A DNA stretch of 64,000 bases from contig NZ_JAHVHV010000001.1 in the NCBI RefSeq assembly GCF_019802085.1, positions 1,652,863 to 1,716,862 of the forward strand. Reading direction: 5' to 3'. A model generated the notes under the pieces. That model did not search any database. It worked only from the letters and a program-made list of their open reading frames with translations, and was not told the DNA's origin. Positions 1-8,803 of this stretch are shown in pieces; position 1 is the first letter of the stretch; the number at the start of each line of letters is the position of its first letter. Origin of the DNA: Ferrimonas balearica (GTDB taxonomy: Bacteria > Pseudomonadota > Gammaproteobacteria > Enterobacterales > Shewanellaceae). Made by a program: the position numbers and the translations under genes.

Positions 1-1
1 C

Positions 2-517
2 ACCCGGGTCGGGGTGATTCAGTCGGTGAACAAGCTGGAGGGTAACCTCATCCGCGCCGGTCAGGCTCTGCTGATCCCCGTGGCCGCCAAGGACCAGGAG
101 GATTACGTGTTCAGCGCCGAGCAGCGCCTGGCACGCCAGCAGTCCACCAAGCGGGCGGAGTTCAAGACCGAGCACGTGGTGCAATCCGGCGAGTCCCTGT
201 GGACCATCGCCCGGGCCAACAAGGTGACCGTGGACCAACTGGCCCGCTGGAACGGCATGGCTCCCTCCGACACCCTGCGCCCGGGGCGCAAGCTGGTGAT
301 CTGGGTCAACCGCGTCAGCGAAACCCAGACCAAGAGCTCGGTGATGCGCCAGGTGACCTACACGGTGCGCAGCGGCGACTCCCTGGCCCGCATCGGTCAG
401 CGCTTCAACGTGACCGTCAATGACCTCATCCGCTGGAACAAGCTGCAGGGGCAGAAGTACCTGCAGCCGGGCCAGCGCCTGACCCTCTACGTGGACGTCA
501 CCCGGGTCAACTCCTGA
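2..517 (+). CDS. mltD: Membrane-bound lytic murein transglycosylase D, C-terminal part (partial)
   Basis: The reading frame is open from the window edge, so the N-terminal catalytic domain lies upstream and only the last 171 residues are seen. They contain two clear LysM peptidoglycan-binding domains, around HVVQSGESLWTIARANKV and YTVRSGDSLARIGQRFNV, each ending in a PGR/PGQ-L turn, plus the tail of an earlier one at the very start. Tandem C-terminal LysM domains are typical of MltD, which cleaves glycan strands in the periplasm to form anhydromuropeptides. Another LysM-bearing exported hydrolase cannot be excluded because no catalytic residue is visible. A strong hairpin terminator follows the stop codon. 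Confidence 0.75.
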   Translation, partial: TRVGVIQSVNKLEGNLIRAGQALLIPVAAKDQEDYVFSAEQRLARQQSTKRAEFKTEHVVQSGESLWTIARANKVTVDQLARWNGMAPSDTLRPGRKLVIWVNRVSETQTKSSVMRQVTYTVRSGDSLARIGQRFNVTVNDLIRWNKLQGQKYLQPGQRLTLYVDVTRVNS

Positions 518-528
518 GGGAGCCCCAC

Positions 529-558
529 AAAAAAGGCCGGCGATATGCCGGCCTTTTT
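529..558. terminator. Bidirectional Rho-independent terminator
   Basis: An A-run, a GGCCGGC/GCCGGCC stem and a T-run lie between the convergent mltD and ABC-permease genes. The symmetry lets it serve both strands. Confidence 0.85.
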
Positions 559-570
559 TATGCCTGGACG

Positions 571-1773
571 CTAGCGAAACAGCACCTGCTCCCGGGTGCA
601 CCAGCGCACGCACAGCAACAGCAGCAGCGCCGCCAGCAGGGTATTGGAGGCCATCACCGGCACCAGCTGCCAGTTGTCCATGGTGCCCTTGAGCAGCTCC
701 TTGCTGGCCAGGGTCACGTTCACCAACGGCGTCCAGGCCAGGGTCCGGGTCAGCTCCACCCCGGGAAACATCGCCACCATGGCCGGCAAAATGGCCACGA
801 AGTTGAACGGCGCCATGTAGTTCTGCCCCTCCTTGTAGCTGCGGGCGTAGAGGGAGACCGCCAGCAGCAGGGCGGCGAAGAACATCACAATGGGCACCAG
901 CAGCAACAGGATCAGTGCCAAGTCCTTAAGGCCAATGGTTTGCACCGCGTTGGTCAGCACCTCGACGGCGAAGATCTGGCCAAACAGCAGAGTCCAGATC
1001 AGGCCGCTGGCCATGGTCAGCAGCGCCACCATCAAACTGCAGCAGGCGATCACCAGGAACTTGGCCATCACCAGCTGCGTCTTGCCCACCGGCGCCATCA
1101 GCAGGGTTTCCAGGGTGCCCCGCTCCTTCTCCCCGGCACCGATGTCCAGTGCCGGCAGCAGCGCCCCCATCAGGCACAGCAGCAGAAGCACGTAGGGCAG
1201 AAAACCCCCGGCTTTCTCACCGATGAACTCCCGCTGGGTGGCCACACCGATCTGTTCCACCTCCACCGGGGTGGCCAGCGCCCGCACCTGCGCGGCGTTC
1301 AGCGACCAGGCCTGACGATGGGCCTCACGCCAGGAATCAAACAGGGGCCCAAGGGCCTCCTGGATTCGGCGGAACTGGCCCACGTCGTCCGCCTGGTTGT
1401 AGAAGAGCTGCCATTGGCTGACCGCCGCTTCACTGGGATCGAAACTCGGCGGCACCACCAGCACGAAGTGCACCTGTTCGGAATCGATGATCGCCTCGAT
1501 CCCCGCCTCGTCCAGCGCCTCCGAGCCCGCTTGCAGGGCCAGGCCTCCGGCATCCGACAGCGCTTCGATGATCACCTCGCGCCAGGGGGCCGGGGCGATG
1601 AGCTGATAGCGCAGATCGGCGCTGTGCACCTGGCGCACACTGGAGGCGCCAAAATAGATGGCGCTGCCCATCAGGGCCGGCAGCAACACCGTAGGAAAGA
1701 GGATGACGAACCAGAGGGTTTTCTTGTCCCGCAGGACCTCCCTCATCTCCTTAAGCCAGATCAGCGCAATCAC
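571..1773 (-). CDS. natB: ABC-2 type transporter permease, NatB-like
   Basis: A 400-residue membrane protein with one N-terminal transmembrane segment, a periplasmic domain of roughly 150 residues, and five or six C-terminal membrane segments, the layout of NatB/YhaP-type permeases. The segment GEKERGTLETLLMAPV is the characteristic cytoplasmic motif of ABC-2 permeases. The start is a GTG at 1773, preceded by AGGAGGGG at good spacing. The coding region overlaps the end of the adjacent ATPase gene by 23 bases, so the two should be translationally coupled. Family members extrude sodium ions or drugs; the substrate here is inferred only from similarity. Confidence 0.8.
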   Translation of the reverse strand: MIALIWLKEMREVLRDKKTLWFVILFPTVLLPALMGSAIYFGASSVRQVHSADLRYQLIAPAPWREVIIEALSDAGGLALQAGSEALDEAGIEAIIDSEQVHFVLVVPPSFDPSEAAVSQWQLFYNQADDVGQFRRIQEALGPLFDSWREAHRQAWSLNAAQVRALATPVEVEQIGVATQREFIGEKAGGFLPYVLLLLCLMGALLPALDIGAGEKERGTLETLLMAPVGKTQLVMAKFLVIACCSLMVALLTMASGLIWTLLFGQIFAVEVLTNAVQTIGLKDLALILLLLVPIVMFFAALLLAVSLYARSYKEGQNYMAPFNFVAILPAMVAMFPGVELTRTLAWTPLVNVTLASKELLKGTMDNWQLVPVMASNTLLAALLLLLCVRWCTREQVLFR

Positions 1774-2578
1774 GGAGCCCCTCCTGGTCGGTTTGACGTT
1801 CGGCCGAGGTGATCAGGGCCATAAACTGACGACGGATCGCCGTGGTGTCCCGGCCGCCGGCAAAGGCCTCCAGCGGGCCATCGAAGCGGGTGCGGCCCTG
1901 GACGATCACCGAGAGGCGGTCGCACAGCAGGCTCACCTCTTCGAGGTGGTGGGTGGAGAAGATCACCGGGGTGCCCAGTTTGCGCTGGGCCTGGATAAAC
2001 CCCAGCACCGTCTCCGTCGACATGATGTCCAGCCCGGTGGTGGGCTCGTCGAAGATGATCACCGAGGGGCGGTGGATCACGGCCCGGGCGATGTTGGTGC
2101 GCTGCTTCATGCCGCTGGAGAGATCCATCAACCGGCGATGACGGAAGGGGCCCAGTTCCAGCTGATCGCTGAGCTCATCCACCCGGGCTTGGCTGTCGGC
2201 CCGGGAGAGCCCGTAGAGGCGACCAAAATAGAGCAGGTTCTCCTCCACGGACAATCGCTCGTACAGGGCGGTGGTGGCCGAGATGAACCCCACTTTACGC
2301 CGCACCCGCTCCCCCTGGCGATGCAGGTCCTCCCCGGCCACCAGGATCTGCCCCTGGTCCGGCTTGAGTACCCCGGAGAGCATCCGCAAGGTAGTGGTTT
2401 TTCCAGCGCCATTGGGGCCCACCAGCCCCAGCACCTGACCGGGCTCGCAGCTTAAGTGAACCGACTCGACGGAGTGGAAAAAGCGGCCGCGCTGGCGGGG
2501 GTCCAGTCCCTGGTCCAGTTGCGCGGCCTTGGGGTTGCTGATGGCGAAGCGTTTGCTCAAGCCCGTAACTTCAATCAT
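1751..2578 (-). CDS. natA: ABC transporter ATP-binding protein, NatA-like
   Basis: A 275-residue ABC ATPase with Walker A GPNGAGKTT, the signature LSSGMKQR, Walker B VIIFDEPTTGLD and the switch histidine in STHHLEE. The start at MIEVTGLSKRF was chosen because upstream in-frame sequence has no family similarity. It forms a transporter with the downstream permease. An insertion of about 20 residues after the first strands (NPKAAQLDQGLDPRQRGR) sits ahead of the usual A-loop region, as in several NatA homologues. Confidence 0.85.
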   Translation of the reverse strand: MIEVTGLSKRFAISNPKAAQLDQGLDPRQRGRFFHSVESVHLSCEPGQVLGLVGPNGAGKTTTLRMLSGVLKPDQGQILVAGEDLHRQGERVRRKVGFISATTALYERLSVEENLLYFGRLYGLSRADSQARVDELSDQLELGPFRHRRLMDLSSGMKQRTNIARAVIHRPSVIIFDEPTTGLDIMSTETVLGFIQAQRKLGTPVIFSTHHLEEVSLLCDRLSVIVQGRTRFDGPLEAFAGGRDTTAIRRQFMALITSAERQTDQEGLRDCADLA

Positions 2579-2737
2579 CGACGGCAGTCCTGGCAAAAAA
2601 AGGTGAGAGAAAACTGAAGGTAGCACCAAAGCGCCGGGGACAATAGTTTTTGCCCGTTCGCTCAAAAGCGCAGCGGTGGTGATGCCCCGTCACTGACGTT
2701 AAGATAACAATTCCCTTGTATAACAGAGCGTTGTGAT

Positions 2738-3433
2738 ATGGCTATCCGTCCACCCCAGGCCCTGCTGGACACTTTCTGGCGTCCCACGGCCCTTTTTGCA
2801 GCCCTGAAGTCGGCCAGAGGCTGGTCCTGGTGGCCCTTTGCCCTGCTGATGTTGAGCTTTGCCCTGCTTCAATGGCTCTACTTTTCCCGGGTGGACTGGG
2901 GCTGGTATCAGCAGACGGTGCTGAGCCCCATGCTGGTGGACCTCGCCCCGCAAGACCGTGCAAAAGTGCTGGCGGAGATGACCTGGGGCACCGCATTGGC
3001 CGCCCAACTGGGGCTGGGAGTGGCGATGATGCTGCTGACCCACGCCTTGATGGCGTTCTACCTCAGCCGGGTGACCCTGTCCGATGAGGAGAACCTTCAG
3101 GGGTTCGGCGACTGGTTCGGCCTCACCTGGTGGTGCAGCCTGGTACTGGTGCTGCCCATGCTGTTGGCGGCGGTCGTTGCCCTCATCCAGAGTGGGCAGC
3201 TGAGTCCGGCCCTGCTGGCCCCGGCGGCGCTTAACCGCCTACTGGACCTGGCCCCCACGCACGCCTGGTACAACCTGGCCGAGGGGGTCTCCTTGCTGCT
3301 CCCCTGGCAGGTGTTTCTCTACTATTGCGGGATCCGGGCCTGGACCGCGCTGTCGCAAGCCCAGGCCTGGGTGATCGCCCTGCTGCCCTACCTGGTGATC
3401 TACGGGATCTGGCTGGCGATTCGGCTGATTTAA
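2738..3433 (+). CDS. Yip1-domain inner-membrane protein
   Basis: A 231-residue protein with five or six hydrophobic helices. The N-terminal pattern (MAIRPPQALLDTFWRPTALF, then aromatic residues) and the helix arrangement match the bacterial Yip1 family of unknown function. It is transcribed divergently from natAB. Its stop overlaps the stop of the convergent lipoprotein gene by four bases. Confidence 0.65.
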   Translation: MAIRPPQALLDTFWRPTALFAALKSARGWSWWPFALLMLSFALLQWLYFSRVDWGWYQQTVLSPMLVDLAPQDRAKVLAEMTWGTALAAQLGLGVAMMLLTHALMAFYLSRVTLSDEENLQGFGDWFGLTWWCSLVLVLPMLLAAVVALIQSGQLSPALLAPAALNRLLDLAPTHAWYNLAEGVSLLLPWQVFLYYCGIRAWTALSQAQAWVIALLPYLVIYGIWLAIRLI

Positions 3434-4023
3434 CGCAGCTCCACCGTCACCGGCATAACCCGGGGGCCGGCCCCGCGGGGGTGGGTGTTGAGCTCGGCCG
3501 TGACGGTGTAGCGTCCCGGGCTCAGCTTGGCCAGGCTCTGGGGGGAGACCCGGGCCCGGACCACCCGGCTCTGACCCGGCTCCAGCTCAAACTGGGTCAG
3601 GGCCTGGGTGAACATCATCTCCTGGGAGAAACGCCACACCACCTTGCTGCCCTGGCTCAGGGCAAAATCCGCCAGCATGCCGGAGGCGATGGTGTAGCGC
3701 ACCCCCTGCTCCGAGCGGTTGACCAGCTCCAGTCGGATCTCGCCACCCACGGCTCTGTCCCACTGCTCACCTGTTACCAGTGTCGCTTCCACGCGCGTGT
3801 CTCCCGGATGTGAATTGTCGCTCGGTGGGCGCATCGGCTTGGCACCCACCACCTGGGGCTGGGCGGCCGCCGGGCTGAGGGCGGCCGGGTCCACCGGTGC
3901 CGGGGTCGCGGCCCGCATCTCCTCCACCATGGGCTCGGTCGCCGCGACCGTGTTCTCGCTCGGCGGCGGGCTGGACTCGGCGCACCCGCCGAGCATCAAA
4001 AGGGCTATCAAGGCGTATCGCAT
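3430..4023 (-). CDS. Lipoprotein with BsuPI-type immunoglobulin-like domain
   Basis: A 197-residue exported protein with lipobox LMLGGC at the N terminus, so lipidated at Cys14. A Pro/Ala-rich linker of about 60 residues follows, then a beta-rich domain (residues ~75-197) with the sequence pattern of BsuPI intracellular proteinase inhibitor domains: a V-N-x-S/G element, then FELEPGQSRVV and PGRYTVTAEL. The start codon directly abuts the stop of the upstream AsmA gene, so the two form an operon. The linker suggests the domain is displayed away from the membrane. Protease inhibition is not established for bacterial members of this lipoprotein type. Confidence 0.65.
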   Translation of the reverse strand: MRYALIALLMLGGCAESSPPPSENTVAATEPMVEEMRAATPAPVDPAALSPAAAQPQVVGAKPMRPPSDNSHPGDTRVEATLVTGEQWDRAVGGEIRLELVNRSEQGVRYTIASGMLADFALSQGSKVVWRFSQEMMFTQALTQFELEPGQSRVVRARVSPQSLAKLSPGRYTVTAELNTHPRGAGPRVMPVTVELR

Positions 4024-5841
4024 TTAAAAATTCCCCAGTTTTTCAAACAGCTTCTCTTTGAGTTTATCTTCCAACTTGTCCTTTTCCTGGTCCAACTTGC
4101 TCTTGAGCAGCTCATCGGTGTCCAGGCGGTAGCTGAGGTTGTCCACCGGTCCGCTGATGGCCAGGGGGATGGGCACCTCTTTAAGCTCATCCAGGCCCTT
4201 GCCTCCCTGCCCTTCCAGGCTGCCCACCAGGGAGACCGTCATCTGGTAGTCCACCGCAGGTTCCGCCATGGCCACTTCGCCCTGGCCCTGGATCCGAAGC
4301 AGGGGCGAGGCGATGGCCAGATCCGGGGTGCTGAGTTTGCCATCTCGGATCACCAGCTGGGTGCGGAAGGTGGAAAAGTCGGTTTTCTGCGGCGCCACCT
4401 GGGCCTCGAAATCCCCCTGCAGCTTGGCCCACCCCTCGCGGATCATCTGGGCGACGTTGACGCCGTACAGGGCGCCGTCCTCCAGGGCCAGGGTGCCGGT
4501 TGCATCCAGGGCCGAGAGCGCGGCGCCGGTCAGGCCCACCCCCTGCCCCTTGAGGCTGAACTGACCGGTGCCCGCCAGCAGATCGGTATTGGCGGCCGCC
4601 AGCAGCAAGGGTTGAATCGCCAGGCCATCGATGCGCTGTTCGAAACGGTACTGGGCCGGGGTGGTGTTGCCATCGAGCCGGGCCGAGGCGGTCAGCTGAC
4701 CTTCGAAGGCTTTGGCGGCGGCCCGCTTGAGGGTCAGCACCCCGTCTTTGATCTCGAGGGTCAGGACCAAATCATCGGCGCGCACGCCCCGGGCCTGCAA
4801 AGCACCAAGGCTGAGATCGGCGTCCAGGTCCAGCAGCTTCAGGGCGCTGAGATCCGGCTCCTGCGGCTCGCTGCCGGGCGCATCGTCCTGGCCTGCGGGC
4901 TGGCTCTGCTCGTTTTCGGCGGGCAGCCAGGGGTCGAGGTTCAGGGCGTTGCCCTTGGCCACCAGGGAGAAGGCGGGGCGGACCCCGGCCAGGTTGGCCT
5001 TGGCCTCTCCGGTCAGCTCAAACTCCTCCAGGGTCAGCACCAGATTGGCCACCTGAAACTGCTGGCCGGCCAGGTCCAGGTCCGCGTCCAGGTTCAGGGT
5101 CAGATCCAGGGGCTTGGGCCCCAGGGCGCTGCCCTTGGCGTTGAGACTCTGGCGCCAGTCGTCCACCTGGAAGCGGCTGAAGTCCTGGGAGACCGTCAGC
5201 ATCGCTTCGGCCTCGGTGGTCACCGCCAGGTCGCCGTCCCCCACCGCCACCTTCAATCGCACCGGGGCGGCACGTTCCGGTTCGATGCGGGCCATCTCCA
5301 ACTGCTCGATGGAAAGGGTCTGGGCCGCGCCGGCGGCTCGGTTGTCGTTACGAATGGTGAGATCTTCCACCATCAGGTGACCCAGCACCCAGTGCTTGGG
5401 TGAAGCCGCCGCCGGCTTGTCGGCGGGCGCGGCGGCCGGTTCACCGCCTTTACCGCCCAGGCCGGTCAGGCTGGAGCGACCGTCCGCCAGGGTCACCAGT
5501 TCCAGGCGAACTCCGGACACCGCCAGCTCCTCCACCTGCACTTCGCCGCGCACCAGGGGCAGTAGGGCCACCCCCACCGACGCCTGGGCCACCGACAAAA
5601 GCGGCGGCAGCGACTCGCCGGGCAGGTTGCTCAACTGCACGTCCGCCATCTCCAGCCCCAGGGTGGGGTAGAGCGACCAGCCGATGTCTCCGCCGATCAC
5701 CAGCTCCCGACCGGTGGCTTCGCTCACCTTGGCGGCGATCTGCCCCTTGAAACTGTTGAGATCGAAAAAGAGCGCCAGGTAGAGGCCCACCAGCAGGATG
5801 ACGCTCGCCAGGCCAATGGCCAGCCATTTGATGATTTTCAT
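4024..5841 (-). CDS. AsmA-family envelope protein
   Basis: A 605-residue protein with one N-terminal membrane anchor (residues ~5-25) and a long beta-rich periplasmic part. The N-terminal block, including DLNSFKGQIAAKVSEATGRE and a G-x-I-GWSLYPTLGLEM element, is typical of AsmA. The C-terminal region with TGTLALEDGALYGVN and LDTDELLKS matches the AsmA C-terminal domain. Family members are linked to phospholipid transport between membranes and outer-membrane biogenesis. The length equals the usual ~600 residues of AsmA. It is co-transcribed with the lipoprotein that follows without a gap. Confidence 0.85.
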   Translation of the reverse strand: MKIIKWLAIGLASVILLVGLYLALFFDLNSFKGQIAAKVSEATGRELVIGGDIGWSLYPTLGLEMADVQLSNLPGESLPPLLSVAQASVGVALLPLVRGEVQVEELAVSGVRLELVTLADGRSSLTGLGGKGGEPAAAPADKPAAASPKHWVLGHLMVEDLTIRNDNRAAGAAQTLSIEQLEMARIEPERAAPVRLKVAVGDGDLAVTTEAEAMLTVSQDFSRFQVDDWRQSLNAKGSALGPKPLDLTLNLDADLDLAGQQFQVANLVLTLEEFELTGEAKANLAGVRPAFSLVAKGNALNLDPWLPAENEQSQPAGQDDAPGSEPQEPDLSALKLLDLDADLSLGALQARGVRADDLVLTLEIKDGVLTLKRAAAKAFEGQLTASARLDGNTTPAQYRFEQRIDGLAIQPLLLAAANTDLLAGTGQFSLKGQGVGLTGAALSALDATGTLALEDGALYGVNVAQMIREGWAKLQGDFEAQVAPQKTDFSTFRTQLVIRDGKLSTPDLAIASPLLRIQGQGEVAMAEPAVDYQMTVSLVGSLEGQGGKGLDELKEVPIPLAISGPVDNLSYRLDTDELLKSKLDQEKDKLEDKLKEKLFEKLGNF

Positions 5842-5859
5842 GTGGTTTCCAAAGGTTCG

Positions 5860-6345
5860 TTAAGGCAAAGGCAGCGGCTCGGCACTGACCAGGACGCCGT
5901 TGTCGTCGGCGTAGAGGTGATCCCCGGGGTGAATTCGCACCCCCTGCACCTCCACCACCACGTCCTGCTCACCCAGGCCCCGCTTGTCGGTTTTCATCGG
6001 CACCGCCCCCAGGGCCTGGATCCCCAGATCCAGGGTGGCCAGGGTCGTCACATCCCGAAGGCAGCCAAACACCAGGATCCCGCTCCAGCCGTTGTCCACC
6101 GCTTTTTGCGCCAACAGATCCCCCAACAGGGCCCGTCGGGCCAAGCCGCCACCGTCGATGACCAGCACCCGGCCCTCACCGGGTTTGGCCACCCACTCAC
6201 GCACCAGGGAGTTGTCTTCGGGGCAGCGCAGGGTAACGACGGGGCCGTAAAACAGCCGCTTGCCGCCGTACTGGCGAAAGATGGGGGGCAGGAGGCGCAC
6301 CCGGTCCGGGTAGCGGTCACAGAGATCCGGTAACAGATCCAGCAT
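5860..6345 (-). CDS. rraA: RraA / HMG-aldolase family protein
   Basis: A 161-residue protein, exactly the length of E. coli RraA, which binds RNase E and inhibits it. Conserved parts are VLVIDGGGLARRALLGDLL, GIQALGAVPMKT and DHLYADDNGV. The loop that in catalytic relatives (4-hydroxy-4-methyl-2-oxoglutarate aldolases) carries an Arg-Asp pair reads GCLRDV here, so the metal- and substrate-binding residues appear present, whereas E. coli RraA has lost them. It may be an aldolase rather than, or as well as, an RNase E regulator. The start at 6345 fits family length. Confidence 0.7.
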   Translation of the reverse strand: MLDLLPDLCDRYPDRVRLLPPIFRQYGGKRLFYGPVVTLRCPEDNSLVREWVAKPGEGRVLVIDGGGLARRALLGDLLAQKAVDNGWSGILVFGCLRDVTTLATLDLGIQALGAVPMKTDKRGLGEQDVVVEVQGVRIHPGDHLYADDNGVLVSAEPLPLP

Positions 6346-6404
6346 AGACTGACTCCTAAAGAGGACTGATTTCGTTAAAAATGTTGCATGATATCCATCC
6401 TGAC

Positions 6405-6433
6405 TGATCTGACCCCGTGGTCGCAAGCGTATT
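6405..6433 (+). promoter_or_regulatory. Possible ECF-sigma promoter of the photolyase operon
   Basis: TGATCT at 6405-6410 and CGTATT at 6428-6433 are separated by 17 bases and lie 37 bases before the first gene of the photolyase operon. This resembles the TGATC / CGTA type promoters used by extracytoplasmic sigma factors that answer to light and singlet oxygen. It is a motif match only. Confidence 0.35.
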
Positions 6434-6469
6434 GCTAGTCAGGCGGAATAATCAGCGTTGGGGGTCACC

Positions 6470-7414
6470 ATGTCTTTGCCTAAAGTTGGCGTCAGTGCCT
6501 GCATCATTGGACAACAGGTTCGCTTCGATGGCGGCCACAAACGCTCGTCCTACGTGGACGGTCAGCTCAGCGACGTCTTCGATCTTCGCCCCCTGTGCCC
6601 GGAAGTGGGCGCGGGCATGAGCACGCCCCGTCCCACGGTGCACCTGCGAGAGGTGGGTGAGCGAGTGCGGATGATGGACGACAAGAACGGCATCGACCAC
6701 ACCGAGGCGATGCAGGAGTTCAACCGCCGGGCGATCCCCGGCCTGGCCAACCTGGCCGGCTACATCGTTTGCGCCAAGTCCCCCAGCTGCGGCATGGAGC
6801 GCGTCCGGGTGCTCAACGAGGCGCGCACCGGAGCCCGCCGCGACGGTCGGGGTCTGTTCACCGAGGCTCTGATGAAGGCCTACCCCCTGCTGCCGGTGGA
6901 GGAGGATGGTCGGCTCAACGACCTGGCCTTGCGTGAAAACTTCATCACCCGGGTGTTCGTCTACCAGGGGTACAAGCGCTTGCTGGAGGGTGACACCGGC
7001 GAACACGAACTGCTTCAATTTCACCGACGCCACAAGTTGATGTTGATGGCCCACAACCAGGCCATCTACCGGGAACTGGGGCGCTACCTGGCACAGTCCC
7101 GGGAACAGGCCATCGAGACACGCCTGGCCCATTACGGCGAGCAGCTGATGTCGGCACTGGCCAAACCCGCCAGCCGGCGGGCCCACACCAATGTCCTTCA
7201 GCACATCGGCGGCTACTTTAAGCGGGACTTGGATAAGACTGAGCGACAGCACCTGCACCAGACCATCCTGGCCTACCGCAGTGGCCAGCTGCCGCTGATG
7301 GCGCCGATGACGCTGCTCAACGGCCTGCTGCAGCGTTTTCCCAAGCCCTACATCGCCGAACAGCGTTACCTGACGCCCCATCCCGAGCGCCTGGCGCTGC
7401 GCTACCACTTGTGA
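6470..7414 (+). CDS. DUF523 and DUF1722 domain protein (YbgA-type)
   Basis: A 314-residue protein in two parts. Residues 1-~150 are a DUF523 domain with conserved cysteines (VGVSACIIGQQVRFDGGHKR, CPEVGAGM, CAKSPSCGMERV). Residues ~185-310 are a DUF1722 domain (FHRRHKLMLMAHNQAIYREL, PYIAEQRYLTPHPERL), as in E. coli YbgA, which also sits directly before the photolyase gene. The start at 6470 follows a G-rich stretch. The biochemical role is unknown; it is often a partner of photolyase operons and probably has a role in DNA repair or light response. Nine bases separate it from phrB. Confidence 0.8.
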   Translation: MSLPKVGVSACIIGQQVRFDGGHKRSSYVDGQLSDVFDLRPLCPEVGAGMSTPRPTVHLREVGERVRMMDDKNGIDHTEAMQEFNRRAIPGLANLAGYIVCAKSPSCGMERVRVLNEARTGARRDGRGLFTEALMKAYPLLPVEEDGRLNDLALRENFITRVFVYQGYKRLLEGDTGEHELLQFHRRHKLMLMAHNQAIYRELGRYLAQSREQAIETRLAHYGEQLMSALAKPASRRAHTNVLQHIGGYFKRDLDKTERQHLHQTILAYRSGQLPLMAPMTLLNGLLQRFPKPYIAEQRYLTPHPERLALRYHL

Positions 7415-7423
7415 GGCCCGAGG

Positions 7424-8803
7424 ATGCAGCTGGTATGGTTTCGAGATGACCTGCGCGTAGAGGACCACCCGGCCCTTTATGGCGCCAGTCTGGCCGGCGG
7501 CCCGCTGATAGGCCTCTACGTCGCCAGCCCAGCCCAGTGGCAATCCCACGATTGTGGCGAGCGCAAACGCCAGTGGCACCACGCCAATGTCGAGGCGCTG
7601 CGCAGTGCACTTTCGGCGCTGGGGATCCCCCTGCTTATCTGGCGGGAGGAACAGTTCTCGGCACTGCCTGAGCGTCTGGCGGCATTTTGCCAGCGTCACC
7701 GTGTGGCGCAGCTGCACTTTCACCGCGCCCTGGGCTGGAACGAACGCCAGCTGGAGCGTGCCGTGGAGGACGCCCTGTTGGGTTCGTCCACGGCGACCGT
7801 CCCCTACCAGGACGCCAACCTGCTGGATTACGATCAGGTCGTGACCCAGCAGGGGGGCCTCTATCGAGTCTTTACCCCCTTTGCCAAGCGCTGCCGCCAG
7901 CGCCTGGCCCTGGTGCCGCCACTGCCCTGCCCCGAGGCCCAGAGCCCGTTGGCGCTGCCCGAACCCTCGGACCACTGGACCGAGTCGCCGCTGCCCCTGT
8001 GGCCCGCCGGCGAAAGTGTCGCCCACAACGCTTTGGAGCGCTTTGCCCAGCAGCGGGCGTCGGGATACGACCAGCAGCGAGACCTGCCCGCGATGCACGG
8101 CACCTCGGCCCTCTCACCCTATTTCGCCGCCGGTGTGCTCTCCCCCCGCCAGGCCCTTTATCGCCTGGCCGAGCGCCTCGGGGAGCCGGGCACCGGCGCC
8201 TGGGTCAACGAACTGCTGTGGCGAGAATTCTACCGCTACCTGATGCACCACCACCCCGGGTTGTCCCGGCACCAGGCGATGTACCCGGCCAAGCAGGCCC
8301 CCTGGCAGTCCAACGATGAGTATCTGGCTCGCTGGCAGCGGGGCGAGACCGGCTTTCCCCTGGTGGACGCGGGGATGCGGCAGATGAACGCCACCGGCTG
8401 GATGCACAACCGGGTGCGGATGCTGTGTGCCAGCTTCCTGGTGAAGGATCTGCACCTGGATTGGCGCCTGGGCGAGGCCTATTTTATGACCCATCTGGTG
8501 GACGGCGATCTGGCCAGCAACAACGGCGGCTGGCAGTGGGCGGCCGGGTGCGGCGCCGACGCGGCCCCCTATTTTCGTCACTTCAACCCCTACCGCCAAA
8601 GCCAGCGGTTTGACCCGGACGGCGAGTACATTCGCCGTTGGGTGCCGGAGTTGGCCCAGGTGCCGGACCCTGCGCTGCACCAGCCGGGTCCCTACCTGCT
8701 GGCCCCCGACTACCCTGCCCCCATGGTGGATCACAAGGCCCAGGCGGCCGGGTTCACCCAGGCGTACAAGTTGCAAGTCAAGGAGACACAACATGCTTCA
8801 TAG
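7424..8803 (+). CDS. phrB: Deoxyribodipyrimidine (CPD class I) photolyase
   Basis: A 459-residue cryptochrome/photolyase family enzyme. It splits UV-induced cyclobutane pyrimidine dimers with light, using reduced FAD and an antenna pigment. Visible elements are the N-terminal antenna domain start (LVWFRDDLRVEDHPAL) and the FAD-binding region TSALSPYFAAGVLSPRQALY, WVNELLWREFYRYL and GFPLVDAGMRQMNATGWMHN. The segment DGDLASNNGGWQWAAGCG carries the Asn/Trp residues near the flavin. Length is near the 472 residues of E. coli PhrB. The last bases overlap the next gene. Confidence 0.93.
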   Translation: MQLVWFRDDLRVEDHPALYGASLAGGPLIGLYVASPAQWQSHDCGERKRQWHHANVEALRSALSALGIPLLIWREEQFSALPERLAAFCQRHRVAQLHFHRALGWNERQLERAVEDALLGSSTATVPYQDANLLDYDQVVTQQGGLYRVFTPFAKRCRQRLALVPPLPCPEAQSPLALPEPSDHWTESPLPLWPAGESVAHNALERFAQQRASGYDQQRDLPAMHGTSALSPYFAAGVLSPRQALYRLAERLGEPGTGAWVNELLWREFYRYLMHHHPGLSRHQAMYPAKQAPWQSNDEYLARWQRGETGFPLVDAGMRQMNATGWMHNRVRMLCASFLVKDLHLDWRLGEAYFMTHLVDGDLASNNGGWQWAAGCGADAAPYFRHFNPYRQSQRFDPDGEYIRRWVPELAQVPDPALHQPGPYLLAPDYPAPMVDHKAQAAGFTQAYKLQVKETQHAS

